DNA of 64,000 nt from Variovorax atrisoli 110B (GCF_000382045.1 NZ_KB907456.1:62001-126000), one strand, 5' to 3'. Positions 52,464-61,973 are shown, counted from the first letter of the stretch. Numbers and translations: made by a program. The notes: a model not told the origin generated them from the sequence alone.

Positions 52464-53570
52464 ATGAAAACGCCCACGACCGCCTTCCCCCTGAACGCCT
52501 GGTACGCCGCCGCCTATGACGTCGAAGTGCGACACACGCTGCTGCCACGCACCATCTGCAACCAGAAAGTGGTGCTGTTCCGTCGTACCGACGGGCAGGT
52601 CGCCGTGCTCGAGGACGCCTGCTGGCACCGGCTGATGCCGCTGTCGCTCGGCCGCCTCGAAGGCGACGAGGTGGTCTGCGGATACCACGGCCTCGTCTAC
52701 AACAGCCAGGGCCGCTGCATCCACATGCCCAGCCAGGAGACGCTGAACCCCTCGGCCTGCGTGCGCAGCTTCCCGGTGGCGGAGAAGCACCGCTTCGTGT
52801 GGATCTGGCCCGGCGACCCGGCCAAGGCCGACCCGGCGCTCATCCCCGACATGCACTGGAACGACGACCCCGCCTGGGCCGGCGACGGCAAGATGATCCG
52901 TGTCCACTGCGACTACCGCCTCGTCGTCGACAACCTCATGGACCTGACGCATGAGACCTTCGTGCACGGCTCCTCCATCGGCAACCGCGAAGTGGCCGAG
53001 GCGCCCTTCGTCGCCACGCACGGCGACCGCTCGGCCACCGTCACGCGCTGGATGGAGAACATCGATCCGCCGCCTTTCTGGGGCAGCCAGATCCGCCATG
53101 CGCGCGGCTACACCGGCAAGGTCGACCGCTGGCAGATCATCCGCTTCGAAGGCCCGTGCACGGTGAACATCGACGTCGGCGTGGCCGAGGCCGGCAGCGG
53201 CGCGGTGCCCTCCGACGGAAACCCGGGCGACCGCAGCAAGGGCGTCAACGGCTACGTGCTCAACACCATCACGCCAGAGACCGACAAGACCTGCCTCTAC
53301 TTCTGGGCCTTCGCGCGCAACTACTGCCTGGGCGAGCAGCGTCTCACGCACGAGCTGCGCGAAGGCGTCTCGGGCATCTTCCGCGAGGACGAGCTCGTGC
53401 TCGAAGCGCAGCAGAAGGCCATCGACGAGCACCCGGACCACCAGTTCTACAACCTCAACATCGACGCCGGCTCGATGTGGGCGCGCAAGCTCATCGACCG
53501 CATGATCGAGAAGGAGAAGCCCGCGCGCGCGGCGATTCCGATCCGTCCGGCCCAGAAGGAGGCCGCGTGA
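52464..53570 (+). CDS. vanA: VanA-type Rieske oxygenase (aromatic O-demethylase oxygenase subunit)
   Basis: A 368-residue complete Rieske oxygenase. Cluster site DACWHRLMPL (Cys53, His55) and CGYHGL (Cys72, His75); iron site DLTHETFVH (Asp160, His163, His168). Vanillate demethylase of this class oxidises the methoxy group, releasing formaldehyde and a phenol. Electrons should come from the VanB-type reductase two genes on. Related substrates (isovanillate, syringate, other methoxyaromatics) cannot be excluded. The stop overlaps the next gene (GTGA). Confidence 0.88.
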   Translation: MKTPTTAFPLNAWYAAAYDVEVRHTLLPRTICNQKVVLFRRTDGQVAVLEDACWHRLMPLSLGRLEGDEVVCGYHGLVYNSQGRCIHMPSQETLNPSACVRSFPVAEKHRFVWIWPGDPAKADPALIPDMHWNDDPAWAGDGKMIRVHCDYRLVVDNLMDLTHETFVHGSSIGNREVAEAPFVATHGDRSATVTRWMENIDPPPFWGSQIRHARGYTGKVDRWQIIRFEGPCTVNIDVGVAEAGSGAVPSDGNPGDRSKGVNGYVLNTITPETDKTCLYFWAFARNYCLGEQRLTHELREGVSGIFREDELVLEAQQKAIDEHPDHQFYNLNIDAGSMWARKLIDRMIEKEKPARAAIPIRPAQKEAA

Positions 53571-54352
53571 GCCGTGTGAAGGTCGCGGCCGTCTCCGCTG
53601 CCGCCGAGCCCGGCGACAGCGGCAGCTCGCAGGCCGTCAAGGCGCAGCTGCGGCTGCGCGAGATGATCCTCGCGGGCGAGCTGCCCGGCGGCGCGCGCAT
53701 CGCCGAGGTGGCGATCTCCGAGCAGCTCGGCGTGTCGCGCACGCCGGTGCGCACCGCGCTCATGCGGCTCGAACAGGAAGGCCTGCTCGAGGCGCTGCCC
53801 AACGGCGGCTATGCGGTGCGCACCTTCTCCGAGCGCGACGTGGCCGACGCCATCGAGCTGCGCGGCACGCTCGAGGGCCTGGTCGCCCGGCTCGCGGCCG
53901 AGCGCGGCGCGGCGCCGGTGGTGCTGCGCGAGGCGCGTGCCTGCCTGCAGCGCATCGACGAACTGCTGCGCGAACCTGCGCTCGACGACGCCGCCTTCTC
54001 TCGCTACGTGACGCACAACGAGCGCTTCCATGCGCTGCTGTGCGAGATGGCGGGCAGCCCCGTCATCGCGCAGCAATTGGAGCGCGTGATCAACCTGCCT
54101 TTCGCATCGCCCTCGGGCTTCGTCGTGGTGCAGGCAAATTCGCCGGCTGCGCGCGACATGCTCGTGGTCGCGCAGGACCAGCACGTGCAGGTGCTCGACG
54201 CCATCGAGTCCGGCGAGGGCTCGCGCGCCGAGGCGCTGATGCGCGAGCACAGCCGCATCGCACGGCGCAACCTGCGCGAGGCGCTGCACGGCACGCCCAC
54301 CGCCGAGCAGCGTCCGCTGCCGGGCGTGCAGCTGATCCGCCGGCGCGGCTGA
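53567..54352 (+). CDS. GntR-family regulator (FCD domain), VanR-like
   Basis: A 261-residue regulator: winged HTH at about 25-90 (VKAQLRLREMILAGELPGGARIAEVAISEQLGVSRTPVRTALMRLEQEGLL) and an FCD ligand domain with DAIELRGTLEGLVARLAAE and HNERFHALLCEMAGS. Begins with GTG overlapping the vanA stop by 4 bp, so it is translated with vanA, an unusual position between the two enzyme subunits. Probably represses the operon through the TGTATACA palindromes. Confidence 0.9.
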   Translation: MSRVKVAAVSAAAEPGDSGSSQAVKAQLRLREMILAGELPGGARIAEVAISEQLGVSRTPVRTALMRLEQEGLLEALPNGGYAVRTFSERDVADAIELRGTLEGLVARLAAERGAAPVVLREARACLQRIDELLREPALDDAAFSRYVTHNERFHALLCEMAGSPVIAQQLERVINLPFASPSGFVVVQANSPAARDMLVVAQDQHVQVLDAIESGEGSRAEALMREHSRIARRNLREALHGTPTAEQRPLPGVQLIRRRG

Positions 54353-54388
54353 TTCCTCTTCTTTCTTTTTCTCCCCTGGTGTTTCCCG

Positions 54389-55378
54389 ATGAAAAGCGAT
54401 CTTCAATGGATGAATGCGCAGGTCGTCGCGCTGCGCGACGTGACGCCCACCGTGCGCGAGTTCGAGCTGCGCCCCGACAGCGGATTCGCCGCCGCCCATG
54501 AGCCCGGCGCCCACCTTCAGGTGCAGGTGCTGACCGCGCAGGGCAAGGTGCAGACACGCTCCTACTCGCTGGTGGGCGAAGGCGACGGCAGCTGCTGGCG
54601 CATCGCAGTCAAGCGCCTGGACGACGGCCGCGGAGGCTCGCTCGCGATGTGGCGGCTCGCGGTGGGCGACCGCCTGCAGGTGAGCGCGCCGCAGAACCAC
54701 TTTCCGCTCGACCTTTCCGCGCCGGGCTACCTGCTGGTGGCAGGCGGCATCGGCATCACGCCGCTGGTGCTGATGGCGCAGCGCCTGGCCGCGCACGCGA
54801 AGCGCACCGGCGTGCCGGTGAAGATGCTCTATGGCGCGCGCAACGCCGACGAGTTCGGCTACCTGCCGCACCTGCGCGAGGCGCTGGGAGACGAGGGCGT
54901 CGAAGCCCACGAGGGCGCCGCGCCCATCGACTTCGCCGCGGCCATCGCCGCGCTGCCGCCTGGCGGGCAGCTCTACACCTGCGGCCCGGTGCCGATGCTC
55001 GAAGCCCTCAAGCGCGCCTGGCAGGCGGCGGGCCGTCCGATCGCGGACCTGCGCTTCGAGACCTTCGGCAGCAGCGGCCGGCTGGCCACTCAGTCCTTCG
55101 AGGTGCGCATTCCGCGGCACGACCTGACCATCACCGTGCCGGCCGACTGCACGCTGCTCGACGCGCTCGACGCGGCGGGCGTGCAGACGCTGTCGGACTG
55201 CAGGCGCGGCGAATGCGGCCTGTGCGCCATGGACGTGATCGCGGTCGACGGCGAAGTCGACCACCGCGACGTGTTCCTCAGCGAGCACGAGAAGAAGTCG
55301 GCCACGCGCATCTGCGCCTGCGTGTCACGCGCCGTGGGTACGCTCACGCTCGATTCCGCCTACCGCGCTGAGAGCTGA
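54389..55378 (+). CDS. vanB: VanB-type PDR/ferredoxin reductase
   Basis: A 329-residue one-piece electron donor: FMN/FAD-binding barrel (TRSYSLVGEGD), NAD domain (VAGGIGITPLVLMAQRL, YTCGPVPMLEAL) and a C-terminal plant-type [2Fe-2S] domain with the Cys set in SDCRRGECGLCAMD plus a later CAC. It passes NADH electrons to the VanA-type oxygenase. Placed 36 bp after the GntR gene. Confidence 0.92.
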   Translation: MKSDLQWMNAQVVALRDVTPTVREFELRPDSGFAAAHEPGAHLQVQVLTAQGKVQTRSYSLVGEGDGSCWRIAVKRLDDGRGGSLAMWRLAVGDRLQVSAPQNHFPLDLSAPGYLLVAGGIGITPLVLMAQRLAAHAKRTGVPVKMLYGARNADEFGYLPHLREALGDEGVEAHEGAAPIDFAAAIAALPPGGQLYTCGPVPMLEALKRAWQAAGRPIADLRFETFGSSGRLATQSFEVRIPRHDLTITVPADCTLLDALDAAGVQTLSDCRRGECGLCAMDVIAVDGEVDHRDVFLSEHEKKSATRICACVSRAVGTLTLDSAYRAES

Positions 55379-55564
55379 CGGCAACCGATGCAAGCGGCCT
55401 GTGACGGGTCGAAGACTGCATTGCGCGATGATCGCGCAGTTCATTTGGCAATCGCGCAACAAAGGTCAGCGACTGTGCCCGGCTAGGTGATTGCCTGCTG
55501 CGCCGGATGTTGCAAAGTGTTGAAAATAGCGCCGGTTCGCGTTCCGCCCCTCAAAGGAAAATAC
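55379..55564. other. Gap between vanB and the ABC transporter operon
   Basis: A 186-bp non-coding stretch holding a perfect palindrome (55422-55438), a repeated half-site (55451-55458) and presumably the transporter promoter. No gene seen. Confidence 0.6.
55422..55438. promoter_or_regulatory. Perfect palindrome TGCGCGAT-g-ATCGCGCA
   Basis: 8-1-8 perfect inverted repeat upstream of the ABC binding-protein gene, with an extra half-site ATCGCGCA at 55451-55458. Operator-like in form; it could also fold as a hairpin downstream of vanB. Which regulator would bind is unknown. Confidence 0.45.
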
Positions 55565-56737
55565 ATGCAAAGACGCCATCTCATCCAGACCGCCGCCCTG
55601 TCGGCGCTTGCACTTTCGATGTCGCTGGCCAGTGCCCAGGACAACAAGTTCAAGATCGGCCTGATCCTCCCGATGACGGGCCAGTCGGCCTCCACCGGCC
55701 GCCAGATCGAAGCCGCAGCCCGCCTGTACATCGCCCAGAACGGCGACACCGTGGCCGGCAAGAAGGTCGAGCTGATCGTCAAGGACGACACCGGCCTGCC
55801 CGACGTGACCAAGCGCCTCGCGCAGGAACTGGTGGTGAACGACAAGGTCAACGTGCTCGCCGGCTTCGGCCTGACGCCCCTGGCCCTCGCGGTGGCGCCC
55901 ATCGCCACCCAGTCGAAGACGCCGCAGCTGGTGATGGCCGCCGCCACGTCGAGCATCACCGAGGCGTCGCCCTACATCGTCCGTTCGAGCTTCACGCTGC
56001 CACAGGTGTCGGTGGCCATGGGCGACTGGGCGCCGAAGAACGGCGTGAAGACGGTCGTGACGCTGGTGGCCGACTACGGCCCGGGCAACGACGCGGAGAA
56101 GTTCTTCACCGAGCGCTTCCAGCTCAACGGCGGCAAGGTGCTCGACAAGCTGCGCGTGCCGCTGCGCAACCCCGACTTCGCGCCGTTCCTGCAGAAGGTG
56201 CGCGACGTGAAGCCCGATGCGCTCTTCGTCTTCGTGCCCTCGGGCGCAGGCGCCGCGGTGATGAAGCAGTTCCTGGAGCGCGGCATGGACAAGGCCGGCA
56301 TCAAGATGATCGCGACCGGCGACGTGACCGATGACGACCAGCTCAACGACATGGGCGACGGCGCGCTGGGCGTGGTCACCTCGCACCATTACTCGACGGC
56401 GCATCCTTCGGCACTGAACAAGAAGTTCGTCGAGGCCTTCGAGAAGGCCAACCCCAAGATGCGCCCCAACTTCATGGCCGTGGGCGGCTACGACGGCATG
56501 CGCATCATCTACGAGGCGCTCAAGGCCACCAAGGGCCAGGGCGGCGGCGAGGCGCTGCTGGGCGCCATGAAGGGCCAGGTCTTCGAGAGCCCGCGCGGCC
56601 AGGTGCTGATCGACGCGCAGACCCGCGACATCGTGCAGGACGTGTACCTGCGCAAGGTCGAGAAGAAGGACGGGCAGCTCTACAACGTCGAGTTCGACGT
56701 GATCAAGGGCGTCAAGGACCCCGGCAAAGCAAAATAA
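55565..56737 (+). CDS. ABC transporter substrate-binding protein (branched-chain amino acid type)
   Basis: A 390-residue periplasmic protein with a signal peptide (RRHLIQTAALSALALSMSLASAQ) and a Peripla_BP_6 fold: KIGLILPMTGQSASTGRQIEAAA at the start, LVVNDKVNVLAGFG and the hinge segments. Proteins of this group next to aromatic catabolic genes often bind benzoate-like acids. First gene of a five-gene importer directly after vanB, so a methoxylated aromatic acid is a plausible ligand (inference). Confidence 0.92.
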   Translation: MQRRHLIQTAALSALALSMSLASAQDNKFKIGLILPMTGQSASTGRQIEAAARLYIAQNGDTVAGKKVELIVKDDTGLPDVTKRLAQELVVNDKVNVLAGFGLTPLALAVAPIATQSKTPQLVMAAATSSITEASPYIVRSSFTLPQVSVAMGDWAPKNGVKTVVTLVADYGPGNDAEKFFTERFQLNGGKVLDKLRVPLRNPDFAPFLQKVRDVKPDALFVFVPSGAGAAVMKQFLERGMDKAGIKMIATGDVTDDDQLNDMGDGALGVVTSHHYSTAHPSALNKKFVEAFEKANPKMRPNFMAVGGYDGMRIIYEALKATKGQGGGEALLGAMKGQVFESPRGQVLIDAQTRDIVQDVYLRKVEKKDGQLYNVEFDVIKGVKDPGKAK

Positions 56738-56744
56738 AGGCTCG

Positions 56745-56835
56745 CCCCCAGGCTGCGCGCACTTCGTGTCGCTTCGCCAACCACCTACCGGGGGAAACAC
56801 CGCAGGCCCGTCAAAGCCGGTTCCTGGGTGTTTCC
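56745..56835 (+). repeat. Tail element, copy 9
   Basis: Three-hairpin tail element, plus strand, 7 bp after the binding-protein stop. It lies between the binding-protein gene and the first permease gene, a place where uneven expression is useful. Confidence 0.88.
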
Positions 56836-56876
56836 CGAAGGCGTCGCGCCGTGCGGCAAGCTGCTGAGTCGCTCAT

Positions 56877-57749
56877 ATGTTGACCATTCTTTTCGACGGC
56901 ATCGCCTATGGCATGCTGCTGTTCGTGCTCGCCGTCGGGCTGGCCGTGACTCTGGGGCTGATGAACTTCATCAACCTCGCGCACGGCGCCTTCGCCATGG
57001 CGGGCGGTTATCTCACCGTGTTCGCCATGCAGAAGCTGGGCGTGCCGTTCCTGGCGTGCCTGCCGCTCGCGTTCATCGTCGTCGCGCTGGCCGGCGCGCT
57101 GCTGGAGCGAACGCTCTACCGGCCGATGTACGGCAAGCCGCACCTCGACCAGGTGCTCTTCTCCATCGGCCTCGCCTTCATGGCGGTGGCGGCGGTCGAC
57201 TACTTCGTGGGCTCCTCGCAGCAGAACGTGCAGCTGCCCGAATGGCTGCGCGGCCGCACCGAGATCGGCGACGGCGCGCTGCTGCTGGGCATGGGGCACT
57301 ACCGGCTCTTCATCATCGGCGTGTGCGCGGTGCTCACGGTGGTGCTGCAGCTGATCCTGTCGAAGACGCGCTTCGGCAGCCGGCTGCGCGCTGCTGTCGA
57401 TGATCCGCGCGTGGCGGCGGGGCTGGGCATCAACGTGAACGTGGTGTTCCTGCTGACCTTCGCAGTGGGCTCGGGGCTCGCGGGCCTCGGCGGCGCGCTG
57501 GGCGCGGAGATCCTGGGGCTCGATCCGACCTTCCCGCTCAAGTACATGATCTATTTCCTGATCGTGGTGTCCGTCGGCGGCACCTCGTCGATCACCGGGC
57601 CGCTCGCGGCGGCGCTGCTGCTGGGCATCGCCGACGTGGCGGGCAAGTACTTCATTCCGAAGATGGGCGCGTTCACCGTCTACCTGCTGATGATCCTGAT
57701 CCTGATGTGGCGCCCGCAGGGCCTCTTTACGCGCAAGGGAGGCAGATAA
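56877..57749 (+). CDS. Branched-chain amino acid-type ABC permease (LivH-like)
   Basis: A 290-residue inner-membrane protein with about eight helices, LivH family: LFDGIAYGMLLFVLAVGLAVTLGLMNFINLAHGAFAMAGGY opens the sequence and the EAA-like loop is AAVDDPRVAAGLGINV. Pairs with the LivM-like permease gene 121 bp downstream, a tail element lying between them. Confidence 0.93.
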   Translation: MLTILFDGIAYGMLLFVLAVGLAVTLGLMNFINLAHGAFAMAGGYLTVFAMQKLGVPFLACLPLAFIVVALAGALLERTLYRPMYGKPHLDQVLFSIGLAFMAVAAVDYFVGSSQQNVQLPEWLRGRTEIGDGALLLGMGHYRLFIIGVCAVLTVVLQLILSKTRFGSRLRAAVDDPRVAAGLGINVNVVFLLTFAVGSGLAGLGGALGAEILGLDPTFPLKYMIYFLIVVSVGGTSSITGPLAAALLLGIADVAGKYFIPKMGAFTVYLLMILILMWRPQGLFTRKGGR

Positions 57750-57758
57750 ATGAGTCTC

Positions 57759-57849
57759 CCCCCAGTCTTCGCGCACTTCGTGTCGCTTCGCCAACCCCCC
57801 TGCGGGGGGCAACACCAGCGGGCCGGCAAAGCCGGTTCCGCGGTGTCCC
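57759..57849 (+). repeat. Tail element, copy 10
   Basis: Three-hairpin tail element, plus strand, 9 bp after the LivH-like stop, splitting two permease genes that are normally adjacent. Confidence 0.9.
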
Positions 57850-57870
57850 ACGCATGGATCGGAGGCTGAA

Positions 57871-58869
57871 ATGACCGATCTCAACTCTGTTGCGAATTTC
57901 CAGTCGGCCCTGCTGCGCAAGGCGCGCTGGCGCCCGCTCGAATTCGTCGTCTGGGCGGCGGCCTTCGCGCTGCCGCTGGTGATGCCCTCGCACTCGCTGC
58001 TGGTCAACGAGATCGCCATCGTCGCGCTGTTCGCGATGTCGCTCGACCTGATCCTGGGCTACACCGGCATCGTGTCGCTGGGCCACGCCGCCTTCTTCGG
58101 CTTCGGCGCGTATGCGGCGGCGCTGTTCGCCAAGCTGGTGATGCCCGACCCGACCGTGGGCCTGCTGTTCGCGACGGTGCTGTCCGCGCTGCTGGGCATG
58201 GTGGCGAGCGTGACGATCCTGCGCGGCAGCGACCTCACTCGGCTGATGGTGACGCTGGGCACGGCGCTGCTGCTGCTCGAACTCGCCAACAAGCTCGACT
58301 GGCTCACCGGCGGTGCCGACGGCCTGCAGGGCGTGGTGATGGGGCCGGTGCTCGGCATGTTCGAGTTCGACCTCTTCGGCCGCACGGCAGCCTGGTACTC
58401 GCTGGCGGTGATGCTGGTGCTGTTCCTGCTGATGCGCCGCCTCGTGCATTCACCCTTCGGCGCCACGCTGAAGGCCATCCGCGACAACCGGCTGCGCGCC
58501 ATGGCCATCGGCATCCCGGTGGTGTCGCGGCTGGTGGTGATCTACACCGTGGCGGCGGGCATCGCCGGTGCTGCGGGTGCGCTGCTGGCGCAGACCACCG
58601 GCTTCGCCTCGCTCGACGTGCTGGCCTTCGACCGCTCGGCCGACGTGCTGCTGATGCTGGTCATCGGCGGGGTGGGCTGGCTCTATGGCGGCGTGGCGGG
58701 CGCCATCGTCTTCAAGTTGCTGCAGACCTGGCTGTCGGCCGTGACGCCGCAGTACTGGATGTTCTGGATCGGCCTGATCCTGGTGCTGCTGGTGCTGGTC
58801 GGGCGCGACCGGCTGCTCAAGCCCTGGACCTGGATCGGCGCAGGCGGCAAGAAGGGCGGTGCGGCATGA
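57871..58869 (+). CDS. Branched-chain amino acid-type ABC permease (LivM-like)
   Basis: A 332-residue membrane protein with roughly nine to ten helices. LivM markers: LDLILGYTGIVSLGHAAFFGFGAYAAAL and the cytoplasmic loop LKAIRDNRLRAMAIGI. Strong GGAGG ribosome-binding site. Its stop overlaps the ATPase gene (ATGA), so these are coupled. Confidence 0.93.
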   Translation: MTDLNSVANFQSALLRKARWRPLEFVVWAAAFALPLVMPSHSLLVNEIAIVALFAMSLDLILGYTGIVSLGHAAFFGFGAYAAALFAKLVMPDPTVGLLFATVLSALLGMVASVTILRGSDLTRLMVTLGTALLLLELANKLDWLTGGADGLQGVVMGPVLGMFEFDLFGRTAAWYSLAVMLVLFLLMRRLVHSPFGATLKAIRDNRLRAMAIGIPVVSRLVVIYTVAAGIAGAAGALLAQTTGFASLDVLAFDRSADVLLMLVIGGVGWLYGGVAGAIVFKLLQTWLSAVTPQYWMFWIGLILVLLVLVGRDRLLKPWTWIGAGGKKGGAA

Positions 58870-59619
58870 GCGACACCGTGCTTTCCACCCACGGCCTGGT
58901 GATGCGCTTCGGCGGCATCACGGCCACCAACAACGTGTCGATGGAGCTCAGGCGCGGCGCGCGCCATGCGCTCATCGGCCCCAACGGCGCGGGCAAGACC
59001 ACGCTGATCAACCAGCTCACCGGCGTGCTCACGCCCACCGAGGGCCGCATCACGCTGATGGGCGAGGACATCACCCGGCTCGCGCCGCACAGGCGCGTGG
59101 CGCGCGGGCTGGTGCGCACCTTCCAGATCAACCAGCTGTTCGACTCCATGACGCCGCTCGAGACGCTGGCGCTGGTGGTGTCGCAGCACCAGGGGGCGGG
59201 CGCGCAATGGTGGAAGCCGCTGGGTTCGAGCAAGGCCATCGCCGAGCGCGCGGCGCAGCTGCTGGAGCAGTTCCACCTGAGCGACGTGGCGCAGCAGCAG
59301 GTGAAGCACCTGGCCTACGGCAAGCGCCGGCTGCTCGAGATCGCGATCGCGCTGGCCTGCGAGCCGCGCGTGCTGCTGCTCGACGAGCCGGTGGCGGGCG
59401 TGCCCGCGGGAGAGCGCGAGGAGCTGCTGCAGACCGTGGCCGCGCTGCCGGCCGACGTGTCGGTGCTGCTGATCGAGCACGACATGGACCTGGTGTTCAG
59501 CTTCGCCGACCGGATGACCGTGCTGGTCAACGGCACCCTGCTGACCGAGGGCGACCCCGAGACCATCGCCAACGACCCGAAGGTGAAAGAGGTCTATCTG
59601 GGCCACGGAGAGGCTGCCC

Positions 59620-59627
<8 letters not shown>
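58866..59627 (+). CDS. ABC transporter ATP-binding protein (LivG-like)
   Basis: A 253-residue cytoplasmic ATPase. Walker A GPNGAGKTTL near residue 40, a LivG-type signature HLAYGKRRLLEIAIAL in place of the usual LSGGQ, Walker B VLLLDEPVAG and the H-loop LIEHDMDLV. It powers the LivHM-like channel with the LivF-like partner, with which it overlaps by 8 bp. Confidence 0.94.
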
Positions 59628-60324
<697 letters not shown>

Positions 60325-60339
60325 TCGGGAGCCTCTCCT

Positions 60340-61077
60340 TCAGATCGCGCAGCCGTCGGGGCCGCAGGCCGGCGCCGGTGCCGGCGCGTCCGCTGCAGCC
60401 GGGGCCGGCTTCGAGGCTTCGGCCACGGCGGCAAGCTGCTTCTTCCATTCCTCCGCACGGCCGAGCCATGGGCCGATGTCGACGCGGCCGGCGCTGCCGT
60501 CGGGCTGCACGAGCACGAAGGTCGGAAAGCCCTGGCCGCCCGCGCGTTGCAGGAACTGGCGGCTCTCGGCGATGTGGCGCGAAGTGGCTTCGCCCGACTG
60601 GCGCTCGAAGGCCGATGTGAAGGCCTGCGCCTCGAAGCCGAGTTCGGCGGCGATCGCCTTCAGCACCTGCACGTCGGCGATGCGGCGGCCGTCGACGTAG
60701 TGCGCACGCTGCAGGCTGTGGATCATGTCCAGCCCGCCGCCCGGGCGCAGCGACTCGGCAGCGAGGACGGCGGTGGTCGGCGGCTCGGAATCCATCACCG
60801 CGCCGGTGTCGCGCAGCAGTCCCTCGAAGTAGCGTTCGCCGAAGGGCTGGCCGGTCATCTCGGCGATGCGGTGGTCGTGCGGCATCACGTAGTCGCGCCA
60901 CTGCGGCGTGATCGAGCGGCGGTTCGCGCCGGTCATCATGCCGCCGCCGTGGAACTCGACCTTCAGGCCCGGCACTTCGCGCGCCGCGTCGACCAGCGGC
61001 GCGGCGGCGTAGCACCAGCCGCACAGCGGATCGAAGATGTAGTGCAGCGTGGCGCCTGCGTGTCGGGCATCGTTCAT
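60340..61077 (-). CDS. DsbA-family (thioredoxin-fold) protein
   Basis: A 245-residue protein with a DSBA-like thioredoxin domain: active-site CGWC (Cys19, Cys22) in DPLCGWCY, cis-Pro in GGQGFPTFVL. No signal peptide, so it acts in the cytosol, like FrnE/2-hydroxychromene isomerase-type relatives. The C-terminus is an Ala/Pro-rich stretch ending ACGPDGCAI, giving a second Cys pair. Function unknown. ATG chosen at 61077 because it overlaps the MBL gene stop (ATGA); an earlier Met is three codons upstream. Confidence 0.85.
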   Translation of the reverse strand: MNDARHAGATLHYIFDPLCGWCYAAAPLVDAAREVPGLKVEFHGGGMMTGANRRSITPQWRDYVMPHDHRIAEMTGQPFGERYFEGLLRDTGAVMDSEPPTTAVLAAESLRPGGGLDMIHSLQRAHYVDGRRIADVQVLKAIAAELGFEAQAFTSAFERQSGEATSRHIAESRQFLQRAGGQGFPTFVLVQPDGSAGRVDIGPWLGRAEEWKKQLAAVAEASKPAPAAADAPAPAPACGPDGCAI

Positions 61078-61973
61078 TGCGGCCATTTCATTTCTCCTTT
61101 GATCACCTTCGCGCCGAGCTCCAGCGAGGAAACGTCTTGCAGCTTCGGGTAGCGCTTCTTCATCGCGGCGATGAGCGCGGTCGAATCCTTGGCCTTGGCG
61201 GCTTCAGCCTCGAAGGCCCTGAGGTAGTCGCGCGTGAACTTCACCGACGCGAGCGAGTAGGGCGCGCTGCCGTTCGCGTTGGGCAGGTAGTGGCCGGGCA
61301 CCACGGTCTTCGGATGCAGCGCCTCGATGCGGCCCAGCGTCTTGATCCAGTCGCGGCGCGATTCGGGCGTCTGCGTGTCGGCCACCCACACATGGATGTT
61401 GGCCGACACCGGGATGCCGCCGACCACCGCCTTCAGCGAGGGAATCCACGCGAAGCTGCGCTCGGGCGTGGGGCCGTCGAGGCCGACGACCTGGATCTTG
61501 CGGCCCTCGAGCTCGATGCTGTCGCCGGCCAGCGGCTGCGGCACCACCAGCGCCTTGGGCGCGTTGTCCTTCAGGATCGGGCCCCAGTGCGCGAGCTTGC
61601 CGTCCTTGGAGGCCTGGATGGCGGCCACGGTCTGCGGCGTGGCGACGATCTTCGCGTCGGGGAAGGCGGCCTGGATCACGTCGAGGCCGAAGTAGTAGTC
61701 GGGGTCGCTGTGGCTGATGTAGACCGTGGTGAGCTTCTTGCCCGTGGCCTTGATCTTCTGCACCAGCGCCTCGGCGTCGTTGCGCTGGAACTGGGCGTCG
61801 ATCAGCACCGCGTCGGCCTGGCCGGTGACGATCTCCGAGGAGACCGGGAACATCGACTTCGCGCCGGGGTTGTAGACGTCGAGCCTGAGCGGTTGCGCGG
61901 CCTGCGCGGTCAGCGGTGCGACGAGGCTGGCACCGATGGCGAGAGCGGAGGCGAGGAGGGTTCTGCGGAGCAT
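61074..61973 (-). CDS. Metallo-beta-lactamase-fold protein with altered metal motif
   Basis: A 299-residue exported protein with signal peptide (RRTLLASALAIGASLVAPLTAQA). The MBL fold is recognisable (SSEIVTGQADAVLIDAQF, VYISHSDPDYYFGL, VVPGHYLPN) but the usual HxHxDH motif reads HSDPDYY at 88-94: the second and third metal residues are Asp and Tyr. It may bind one metal, bind differently or be inactive. Upstream in-frame sequence lacks a signal, so the start is 61973. Coupled to the DsbA-family gene. Confidence 0.85.
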   Translation of the reverse strand: MLRRTLLASALAIGASLVAPLTAQAAQPLRLDVYNPGAKSMFPVSSEIVTGQADAVLIDAQFQRNDAEALVQKIKATGKKLTTVYISHSDPDYYFGLDVIQAAFPDAKIVATPQTVAAIQASKDGKLAHWGPILKDNAPKALVVPQPLAGDSIELEGRKIQVVGLDGPTPERSFAWIPSLKAVVGGIPVSANIHVWVADTQTPESRRDWIKTLGRIEALHPKTVVPGHYLPNANGSAPYSLASVKFTRDYLRAFEAEAAKAKDSTALIAAMKKRYPKLQDVSSLELGAKVIKGEMKWPQ

